From Oryzias latipes (taxonomy: Eukaryota; Chordata; Actinopteri; Beloniformes; Adrianichthyidae): a DNA stretch of 64,000 bases. The position numbers were made by a program, and so were the translations under genes. This document shows positions 34,201-41,700 of the stretch, piece after piece. The notes beneath the pieces are model-generated. The model ran no database searches. It was not told where the DNA came from and saw nothing but the letters and a program-made list of their open reading frames with translations. Where the stretch lies: positions 2,500,985 to 2,564,984 of the forward strand of contig NC_019870.2 of NCBI RefSeq assembly GCF_002234675.1, in the 5' to 3' direction. How positions within the stretch are numbered: position 1 is the stretch's first letter; the number at the start of each line of letters is the position of its first letter.

Positions 34201-37200
34201 CTGGTGCGGACCAGTTCCTACTGCGCACCTGTTAGTAACTGGTGCACACCTGTAGCAGGTGGGAACCAGTTACTAACTGGTGCACACCAGTTAGTAACAG
34301 GTGCGTGGGAACCAGTTCCGACCTGCTACATGTGAACCAGTTCCTACTGCATACCTGTTAGTTACTGGTGCACACCTGTAGCAGGTGGGAACCAGTTCCC
34401 ACCTGCTACATGTGAACCAGTTCCTACTGCATACCTGTTAGTAACTGGTGCACACCTGTAGCAGGTGGGAACCAGTTACTAACTGGTGCGAACCAGTTCC
34501 TACTACGCACCTGTTAGTAACTGGTGCACACCTGTAGCAGGTGGGAACCAGTTACTAACTGGTGCGAACCAGTTCCTACTACGCACCTGTTAGTAACTGG
34601 TGCACACCTGTAGCAGGTGGGAACCAGTTACTAACTGGTGCGAACCAGTTCCTACTACGCACCTGTTAGTAACTGGTGCACACCTGTAGCAGGTGGGAAC
34701 CAGTTACTAACTGGTGCGAACCAGTTCCTACTACGCACCTGTTAGTAACTGGTGCACACCTGTTAGTTGTCTGTTTTTTTTGTTGAAATTTTTTTTTTTT
34801 TAATTGTCCTGTCCAACAGCTGGGCAGACAGATGAGAGCTGAAGGCCTCTTGTGTTGGACATATTTTACTTTAACTCTATTTGAATTTTTTTTCTCCTTC
34901 AATATTTTTTAGGGGCTCCGTAACAACATTTTTTTTTGTTTGCATTGTCCAGGTGTGTGAAAATCAGAGGCAGGAGCTGCAGCTTCTACATCTGAACCAG
35001 GGAAGAGCTCCCGAAGCTCTGAGGCAGAAGACCAGTGAGAGGTGAAGCAAAACGGCAGACGGCGTGAGGTTTCACGCTACACAGTAACCCGCAGATGAAG
35101 CAAATTCTCTTTTAGGTTGAAATAACCTCAACTAGCATCCAGATGAGAAGACGATTAAGACGCAACTATGTCTGAAGAGTTTTTAGAATAAAATGCATCC
35201 AAAGTCAAAACATTCAAATGATTTCTGCTATAAATTTTGGCTTTTGTTTTTTTTAAGTCCACAGCTAAAATCAGAGGAAGCTTTAAATCCTTTGTGTTTT
35301 TTTCTGCATCCACCTTATTTAGCTAATAATGCATTTGATCTGCAGGAACGGCTTATTGATTTCCTTTTCATAAAATCCTGTGATCGTTCTTGATTTGCTG
35401 CTTTTTTGTGTCAAATGCTTGAGGTAATTTTAGCATCTATAGCGGTTCAGCTTTTTAAAAAAAAAACTGCTTTTAACGAGTTCTTGTGGCATTTCCTGAT
35501 GATGACGGGCAAATACTATATTTGACGTCATACGTTTATTTTAATTAGTTTAGAACAGACGTTTTTTTAACAGTACGGTAAATTTAACTTTTTATTTATA
35601 TTTTCAATGCTTTTCTCGATACTCTTTTAGTTTGTTTAGCTGATAAAACCTGTAACGGAGCTACGTTTAGCAGCTTATTGTCATTTATTGTTGGCATTCT
35701 GCAGCATTTATAATGTTTTTTAATTGATGTAGCACTTTAATCAACAGTTTCATGATTTAATTTGAGCATTTAAGTACTCTTCAGCGATGTTTTATGTCTT
35801 TATTTTTAGCTTCCATTAACAAATTTTGTTTTTAGTTTCCATTTGAAAGTTTTAACTTTGTTCTTTTAGCTCTCTGAACCTTTTTAGCCAAGATAACTTT
35901 AGGTTTTTGTGAGCTTTGTTTTCAGCATCTCTTAAATGAAATTAAACTGAAACGGGCACACTTTGACTCGGAAAGTAGAAAAAAAGCCTTTTTATAGATA
36001 ACCTTTGCCATTCTATGGAGAAAAATCCACAAACAAGGAAAGAAATACGTTTATTGTCTTTACATAAAAACTTACAATTAAAAATTAAAGTAAATCAGTC
36101 ATTAATGGGTCCTTTAACATTCCATTCTTTCACCTCAAACACAGATTTTGTGAAGAAACTTAAGACATTTCATCGGTTATTTTTACAAATGAGCTCTTCT
36201 AAAAATTTTAAAACGAGTAAAAGTTTGAAAGCATGACAATATAATTGACAGAAGTAACATGTTTTTGTGTCCCAGCCTCGGGGAGCCGACGTGTAAATGT
36301 GTAAACCATCAGTCGCCTTCATCGCTGGGAGGGAAAACGCCTCCACCTGTGCAGGATCCTCCTTACCTGACACAGGTGAGACACAAAATCCCCGTCACAA
36401 CTCACTCTAAACGTTTGATAGGAGTTTTAGAAAAACTGAAACATTTAAGTCATTTGTGATCTGATAAAAGGGTCAGAACCATAAACCTAAAGATTTGTAT
36501 CATTGTCTTTTACTGTGCATGTAGATGTGCTTTTATTGTGGAAAAACCCAAATCCTTCATTAAAGATGATCACTCTGTTGTGTCGTTGACACTTTGAGAC
36601 GCTGCATGTGGTGAAAGTAGGCTGACACGGAGAGCTAATTTGTTAAAAAGCTTAAAAAATAGAAATCAGAAGATCCTGTTTGGTTTAAATTGAATTATTA
36701 TTACTTGTATTTTTGTGTATTTATTGTATTTTTGTGTATTTGTTTATATACATTGACTAATATGTGAAAAGTATAGTGATAGGTTTAAATAAACTTTTCA
36801 AACATGTATTTTTTTGTGTTCAGTCTGACTTTATTTATTTTGTGTTTTATTTTATTGGACTATGTTTTATTGTTCTACACGTTTGAAATAAATCTCAAAA
36901 TTGAAGACAGGGTAGACGACAAAGTAAGAATTTAATTTGTTTCGCTGTATAAATACTTTTACTCTTACATCTAATTCAGACGTTTTTTTAACATTAAATC
37001 GTTTTTTCTGAGTTTACTCAACTTTTAGCAAAGTAATTATTTTATTTGTGGACCTGTCTCCTTTTTGGAAGATTTAAAAACTCAAAACAGAAAAAGTGAA
37101 GAAAAAAATAGGTGGAAAAAGCTGCTTTCTGGAAATTCACTCATTTTCACATCTTTTATGCACATTTTGCTGATTTTCCATGTATGAAATTTCAATGTAC

Positions 37201-38086
37201 GTCATACGTGTTTCTTGCCTGTCGACGTGCTCAGAAGTCCGTTGAGGATTTCAGGCGACGGGTCCTTATGTTCATTCATTTTTGAGCTGTTACGTAGTTT
37301 ACACGCAATTGTTTCGTAAATCGTCCACAATTGTGCGTGATTTTTTGCAAAATGAATACGTGGATTTGTGTCTTTCCACGACCGTTCCACGCTCGTCTAA
37401 CGTCTTTTCACGCATGAACCACCGATGTATAACTTTTATAGTGTGTGCACGGCTCAGAGATCATGTTCCAATTATGTAATTAATGCATGAATCACTAATG
37501 AATTGCATATAAACAGCACAATAATCGCGCACGAGTCATGTTCTACGTTTGTTTACGTGTTCTTTGCGTGGTTTCTTCTGGTTTTAGCGTGGTTCTTTTG
37601 TTATACATCTGTGAACATTTCACGTAAAGACAACACATTTTCCACGTATATTCATGTATGACCAATTTATATTTGTCCAATATGTGCAAAACATACAAAA
37701 CGACTGTGACACGACCTTTAAATTGAAGTTTTATTTGTGCGTCCCGTCAGGGAGGAGGTCATCTGTCCGGATCTTCTCTGCAGCGGCTGATGGACGAACT
37801 CCTGGTTTCTTCGGAGAAAACCGACTCCGCTGGTGATGGCGGAACCGTTCAACCACGTCACCCGGAAGGGTTTCCGTGGCGTCAGCAGCAGCCAAACGCC
37901 TCCCGGGTCCAGGTAGAGCGGTTTCATGAGGACTTTCTGTTTTCACAGGGTGTGGCATGGAGGCTGGAAGGTGCTGTGGTTTGGGGTGTCAAAAGATGCA
38001 ACTGGTTTTTGTTTTCACCCCAACAGGCGAGTCCAACTCCACCCGAAGCCTGCCCTTGTCCCAGTTCGGCGCCGTGGACGGCGTGA
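21639..38086 (+). CDS. ccdc62: Coiled-coil domain-containing protein 62
   Basis: Testis-enriched coiled-coil protein; mammalian CCDC62 is linked to oestrogen-receptor signalling and acrosome formation. Coding exons: 21639-21725, 21891-22083, 23084-23250, 23371-23472, 23548-23719, 24831-24932, 33398-33486, 34953-35041, 36276-36375, 37751-37912, 38027-38086. Phases are continuous. Landmarks shared with human: STIQRQRREIQLLMEELKDR, ALSTQVGSLQAREEEL, REEIIRLKQE, KDELLDLCRSKQER and LQRLMDELL. Predicted about 440 aa against 684 in human; the human central region is not seen, so it is shorter or exons were missed. The last junction is uncertain. Donor GTAGAG at 37,913 gives a 19-residue tail; an alternative GTCAGC donor at 37,881 would enter another open frame running to about 38,222. 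Intron 6 hosts an 8-kb L1, intron 7 an expanded MITE. Confidence 0.85.
22090..22665 (+). repeat. interspersed repeat family G, copy 1
   Basis: In ccdc62 intron 2. Shares gcaggcaacaggttgtag, gatggtacgttccatttt and aaggggacggcaagacc, in the same order, with the inverted copy at 47,985-48,255. Class unknown. Confidence 0.55.
22865..22990. repeat. common fish repeat fragment
   Basis: Contains gcctatcccggtcactcg, ggtcgccagtctgtcgcagg and cacacacccatgcatg, close to a fragment found across fish genomes. Degraded, in ccdc62 intron 2. Confidence 0.45.
23720..24830. other. ccdc62 intron 5, nothing recognised
   Basis: AT-rich intron of 1.1 kb without coding frames or recognised repeats. Confidence 0.5.
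25209..27750 (-). other. L1 3' UTR, extreme G-rich strand
   Basis: Between the ORF2 stop and poly(A). From about 25,800 to 27,750 the plus strand is dominated by C-runs (such as the run near 26,970-26,990), so the L1 sense strand is G-run rich with many potential quadruplexes. It also carries a GT/CA repeat (26,569-26,622) and a plus-strand A-run at about 25,551-25,576. Long Pro- or Gly-rich frames here are composition artefacts. Confidence 0.8.
27751..31494 (-). CDS. L1 ORF2 protein (endonuclease, reverse transcriptase)
   Basis: 1,247 aa. Residues 1-235 are an apurinic-type endonuclease with Asn10, Glu39 (QET), Tyr111 (YGP), Asp141/Asn143 (GGDVN), Asp205 and Ser-Asp-His 228-230. The reverse transcriptase spans about 440-760, with KAPGPDGFPAEFY, Asp599 (SLDAEKAFD), RGTRQGCPLSPSLF and the catalytic YADD at 699-702. 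A C-terminal knuckle C-x2-C-x9-H-x4-C is at 1120-1138. All catalytic residues are present and the frame is intact. It performs target-primed reverse transcription in the nucleus. Confidence 0.96.
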   Translation of the reverse strand: MNSLNIVSWNVRGLGSGPKRLKVLNHLNDLKADIALLQETHLSLSAGHLLCCSQYPAMYSASFNSKQRGVAVLINKNVTFTHKDTVTDPEGRFVIINISIQNKDFCIASIYGPNVDDSSFFHRFFTSLSVHSDSTIIIGGDVNLVLDPELDRLSTAANQRTWQSASILKQYMNDLGLCDAWRSCHPSTKGFTFFSPVHHSQSRLDYLLVSNSLLKEIKSSNIHPIIISDHAPVSVTISREVPRPSGSTWRFNTSLLKDQEFIEFFKKEWATFLEFNDTSEISPSILWEAAKAVMRGKIISYSTHKKRKEKADLLELGNKIKTLETAYAASAQEHILGDLKNLKLQLNDIINKQTQFQIQRLRLERYENSNKSGKFLANQLKINKEKSTITSIMDQTGNVTHDPVKINNAFKDFYQNLYTPQINPSEQSINSFLNNINLPRLNEDQITNLDSPLSLSELHEALLLMPNSKAPGPDGFPAEFYKEFWEQLAPTFYKTVKFINESQSLPPNMNSANIILLLKPDKDPTSPSSYRPISLINADVKIICKALAQRIEKVTPHIIDFDQTGFIKGRHSDDNVRRLVNIIDFATIKNQEMTILSLDAEKAFDRVNWKFLIAALHKFGFGESFINWIKILYHNPNASVRTNKQTSNRFFLGRGTRQGCPLSPSLFAIFIEPLAAAIRQNESIKGIKTKHSHHKISLYADDILLFLSNIHSVNETATIINEFSSISDYSINWNKSVLLPLNSNAEQGLTIPVKSGNIKYLGIYFSPKISELVLLNYTPLLKNIQDDLTRWTNLPLSLMGKVATVKMKILPKVNYLFSMIPTQPPLKWFKTLDSSISSFLWNNKPARISLKTLKSAKSCGGLELPNFHNYFLANRLQYILKWLKNNPETNSWLDLEQALCGKINLSDLPFISQIVKKQDCFKSININATLTAWWEFLKISKSSIQPCKMTPIWNNPDILINKKIIHFPAWQAGGIKQLEHIIIDRRFITPQELQDKHGIYNFLEYQQLKSIITKKFKYRDNDLKLPDVVTTLINLSMNKTLSKIYKLLCNLDNNISLPTTKWDADLSISTDESFWSELCLNTFKMTKNPNLQLIHFKTLHRIYYTGQRMFKMGLSNSDICQHCDSNLPDNYMHALWFCTPVQALWQQVCADLSVWLKVSITASPSLCVLGDMSAIDVEGGLGSIIFITLCIAKKTILINWKSKKNINISQHRNLLLDHISLEKMSAQSSSNFERIRSLWSPIANSVT
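32008..32775 (-). CDS. L1 ORF1 protein (coiled coil, RRM, CTD)
   Basis: 255 aa nucleic-acid chaperone of the L1 ribonucleoprotein (transposase_22-type). Residues 1-30 are basic and Ser/Pro-rich. About 32-113 form a heptad-rich coiled coil (trimerisation). About 117-196 form an RRM (RDNLVFAGIPEE, RPRPIVAKFEHYKQK). About 197-246 match the L1 C-terminal domain (FPGEILRRRKILFPLRRKH, LFVNGKLFRDP). The start is the first Met of the open frame and the stop is at 32,008. No frameshift is seen. Confidence 0.9.
   Translation of the reverse strand: MKKSNTATPSTKRNRPEDSPGAASSPGSNMSDILDSIDKRLSSLDCRLNLLEILHKEFQGLRESLEFSQQQVQELAAENQALRETVKILGHDTARLSEENRSIKETLLDLQARSMRDNLVFAGIPEEAGEVPENIVKSFIEVHLKLPKEEVQKISFHRVHRLGGKRPDNQRPRPIVAKFEHYKQKVLVKSRGRELKDTQYSVNDQFPGEILRRRKILFPLRRKHLSAGARAVVAVDKLFVNGKLFRDPEVTPWLC
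32776..33022 (-). promoter_or_regulatory. L1 5' UTR / internal promoter candidate
   Basis: The 247-bp sense leader is CpG-bearing. It contains CCGCCATATTT (YY1-like; plus-strand 32,902-32,912), CACGTG near the 5' end and a near-palindromic ATCGCGAGAG. Human L1 also has a YY1 site near its 5' end. Motif function is inferred. Confidence 0.45.
33996..34767. repeat. satellite array inside MITE, 76-bp units
   Basis: Built from gttagtaactggtgcacacc, tgtagcaggtgggaaccagt and tactaactggtgcgaacc. Unit starts at 34,437, 34,513, 34,589, 34,665 and 34,741 are exactly 76 bp apart with near-identical units. The left half contains older, shuffled units. Each unit contains the palindromes ACCAGTTACTAACTGGT and CACCTGTAGCAGGTG. 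Confidence 0.93.
34789..34876 (-). mobile_element. 5'-truncated L1 3'-end fragment
   Basis: After a plus-strand T-run, ttgtcctgtccaacagct to ggacatattttactttaac matches the last 75 bp of the full-length L1 (25,208-25,283). Similarity stops abruptly, as expected for a severely 5'-truncated insertion nested in the MITE. Confidence 0.75.
35042..36275. other. ccdc62 intron 8, nothing recognised
   Basis: AT-rich intron without coding frames of interest. A short motif near 35,480-35,520 (gttcttgtggcatttcc, tgatgatgacgg) resembles 17,545-17,580 and may be a small repeat fragment. Confidence 0.4.
37199..37648. repeat. ACGT-dense segment in ccdc62 intron 9
   Basis: Ten ACGT tetranucleotides occur in 450 bp (for example gtacgtcatacgtg, gtcgacgtgc, tttacgtgttc, ttcacgtaaag). 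The segment sits in an intron that is otherwise AT-rich. No coding frame. Probably a transposon relic; class unknown. Confidence 0.45.
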
Positions 38087-38716
38087 ACACGGGAACGCCG
38101 GACCTTTCCGTGGTGTTTTCCCGAAGTGACATTCAGGGACCCTGTACTGCGGGAAAAAACCTAAACAGATGTAGCTTAATGAAGACATTTTACAAAAAAA
38201 GAAATGTTGTTGTAACGTTATAAAGTTTTTATTGATATTTTCTGCATATACATCATTATTTTATTCTGATACCGACTAACATGGACAAAGAGGCCATTTT
38301 TAAACCTCTTTGAAAGCTTTATTTTACATTGAAGGTGGCATAAACCAGTCTTACAGGACGGAGGAGTGGCGTGTCGTCTTTCCAGTTTCACTGCCTCCAG
38401 ATTTACCTGCTGACTCTGAGGAAGTATCTGCTGTTCTCAGAGCTTCTCTCATCTTCTAACCTGGATGTTGTCTCGTTCCTCTTTGGTGTATTTTGAGGGA
38501 ATTTGAGGCCTGTGAATTTTTTTAACCCAGGCAGTGATAACTTTAACAGTAAATTGTCAACATTGGCCTCTTTTCGGCCCCAAAGAAGCTTTATTTATCT
38601 GGATCTGGATTTATTTGTGCTGTTGAAGGAGTGACGCTCTGAACGATTTGAGCTTCAAGATTAGGATCTTTGTTCTTTATTTTTTGGATTTTTTAATCTG
38701 ACTTCAGGTTAACAAT
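38087..38716. other. ccdc62-hip1r intergenic/UTR stretch
   Basis: Only about 0.6 kb separates the last ccdc62 exon from the hip1r start. A gacttcag acceptor at 38,700-38,707 just before the hip1r ATG implies a non-coding hip1r exon upstream. Nothing else was recognised. Confidence 0.45.
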
Positions 38717-41700
38717 ATGAGCAAAGCAAAAACCAAAGAAAAAAATGAAAATAAGACTGAAAAAGCTTTGGCTGCAGAAAAAGAACAGTTTGGTAAACAA
38801 CAGGTAAGAATTTCTTTAGTCTTTCCTTTCTCAACAACTTTGGTTTTCCTTTCTTACAACGCAGTTTTAACTGTTTTTTTTTCTTTTTACTTCGTCTTAG
38901 CCTAAAACCTAAAGTCTTACGGCTTGATTTAAAAAAAAACATGAAATGTTTCAGGTTCTCACATTTTCAGGCTGATTATGTAATATATTTTTTTATCGCA
39001 TTGGATATTTAAGCCAGTTTGCTGTACTAAAGTATTTAATTAGATTAGATGAGTATAAAGGAACTTTCTTCAGCAAAAAAGTTAGACAAATTCCTCATTT
39101 TAACATTACTCAGCGCTAAATTCAGAAAGACTGAACTTGGAGCATCTGTCTCTATAGTTACTGATTACATGATTTGCTTTGAGTTCTTTTGGAAAACATG
39201 TTTTTTTTGTTTGTTTTTTAATTGTTTCATTTATTTTTCAGCTCCAAAGCCTCAGTAAAATCGTGGCCACAACTGAAACACCACCTAAGGAGAAGTATGT
39301 ACGCAGTATCCTTTGAGGCTTTTTGTCACAAAACAAAACGATAACGTACAGTTTTTGGCTAAACCTAAACAAAACTTGTGTCCTTCCCTACACACTACTT
39401 GGTGCACTATATCAGGCGTTCACCTTTTTTTTTTTTGGGGTGTCCACAAATCTACAATAAAAAAAAAATTCAGTGGAAATTTCCCAGAATTCTCTGCAAT
39501 AATCCAGTGAGCATCTATGCTCACTGGATTGGTGAATATAGACAACAATGTGTTGCGTTTGAAATTTTTGTCATTTGAAAAAATGTATTTAAAAAAAGAA
39601 ATGAGTAAGTTTTCATGTTTAGAACACAACGGATTTATTCATATTTCATATTTAAAAATGGGTGACGCAATGTTTGACAGCTTTATAAATATATATTTTT
39701 TTTTAATTGTGTGTCTGAATAGCATTAAAATGAAAGGCCCTGAATTGTAATGCTGTATAGTCTTTAAGGGGTTAGGGTTAGTGAGGGAATTCAGACACAG
39801 CCAATATGGTTTTAAACAGATTTGGACTTAATTGACTTGGAAAAATGTTTAAAAAAATCCAAAAATCTTGATAGTGTCATGGTTTAAAGATTATCCAATA
39901 TTATTGATGTTACAGTCAAAGGTAAATGTACAGCATACATTTATACTAGGCTGTTATTTAAGCCACATAAAAGGATTTTTTTTACCCCCGAGATTATAGC
40001 ATTTTATTATTATTAAGTAAAATCGTACCTTAAAGTGGCTCCATATGTTACTAATATAATATTTCTGTCATATCAAGTGCCACTTGCCAATTATTGTCAT
40101 TCTTTTTTCATTTATTGTGACATTTTTGTCTTTATTAGTTATATAGAGAGACAGTATTTCAGACAAAAACAGACTTTTTAATCTATTCTAGATTTAGCTT
40201 TTTGTTGTAGGCAGATAAAAAAGCACCTCATTTGCACCACAGGTTTATAGCTTGTAGTTAGGTTTGTTGGGTAAACTGAGCTCTTTGTCATTGATACTGA
40301 TTATAAATATCAAAGTAAAACTACAAAAATCAGACGTTAACGTTGTCAGAACATACAATAATCACTAGGGAGGTCTCTCTTAGCCTCGGTTGGTATTTGT
40401 CATAAGTGTTGAGTGTCCTTAACAGTTTCAAAGGCATTATTTTGGGAACCTACAAAGAAACCGGAGCCACCACCTTCTGGTCCTACGCTGTGAACCTGCC
40501 TGTGTCGAGCAACTCGATGGTCAGCTGGAAGTTCTGCTACCTGCTGCACAAAGTCCTCAGGGACGGGCACCGAAATGTCAGTTCAGGATCTGCACCTCCT
40601 CGTTGGTTGTCCTGGATCTGCTGGTGATGATGAGATGTAACCGTCATTGTTTCTGGTTGATCCACAGAGTGTGGTAGATTCCCACAGACACAGCCGCACA
40701 GTCAGAGACATGGGGGTCTTATGGGTAAGTCTGGTCCCGTTGGAAAACAGATCTGAACGGTCCAAATCTTCATTGGTTTGTGTGTTTGCCTCAGCTGCAT
40801 TGAACAAAAGTGAGCTGAAAGTCACATTTTTATTAGAATAGTCTGAGAAACCATACTGATGAATATGTTGGGGGATAATATTTGAGGCTTGGCAGAACCA
40901 ACAATCGAATGCAAATGGACACCTGGAAGGGCATTGTCCTACAGGGGGAAAAAAAGCGTTGTCATGGTAACAGAACCTGCCTCTAACTCCGGTGTATGGG
41001 GACTAGCCAGCAGAGGAAGGTGGTTTATATGCCGAACGATGTGTTGAGGCCGTGTCACACAGCCACGACGGACATTTTTCGCATATTGCACGAATGAAAA
41101 TTGGTCGAAAAACACCAATCAGAATTGAGGATTCACCCGGACCATGGTTTAAGGTTTTATAAAGAACATTAGGATAACAACGGCATGAGTTTTCAATGGT
41201 TGCCATGACAGCCTTATGGGTGGGATGCAGTCATTATGTGTCAACCTTGAGAAATGATAAATATGAAGAAAAATGTGAAAACTTTTACAGTCCACGTAAT
41301 TTTAATTTTCTGTTCACAAATAGACATAAACTCTTATTTAAATATGTTTTTTTTGTCTTTTTTTATGATCTAATTTAGACATTTTTACACAGAACGATCG
41401 TGTGGATATAATTCAGGTTGTTATTGGTTTTTTTTTTCAGGGAAACCTGCATGATCGATACGGCCACATCGTTGCCCTGTACGCCAAATACCTTCACCTG
41501 AAAATGGAATTTCACGCAAAGGTGAAAACATCCGTTCTATTGGATGTTCTGGTGCTGTGTTTTACCTAATGTCCTTATCTTTAGCCATTCCTTTGTATTT
41601 TTGAGCTTTTGTTTGTTAGAGGCAGCTGTAAAACAAAGTATATTTAAAACATTTACAGCATTGTTATGGATTAAATTGTTTTTGATGTACTTTATGTGAT

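Larger units (their letters stand above)
33945..34920. mobile_element. TIR element (MITE) copy 2, 976 bp, internally expanded
   Basis: Ends CGGAGCCCCCAAAGGGACAT (left) and the partly degraded complement ending ggggctccg (right), with TA at 33,943-33,944 and 34,921-34,922. Same family as 15,111-15,301, but its core has grown to about 770 bp of tandem repeats. A small L1 3' fragment is nested near the right end. It lies in ccdc62 intron 7, ending 32 bp before exon 8. Confidence 0.85.

Noticed and set aside
33996-34767. Possible CRISPR-like repeat/spacer array
   Set aside because: Units are contiguous and near-identical with no unique spacers, inside a TIR element in a vertebrate intron.
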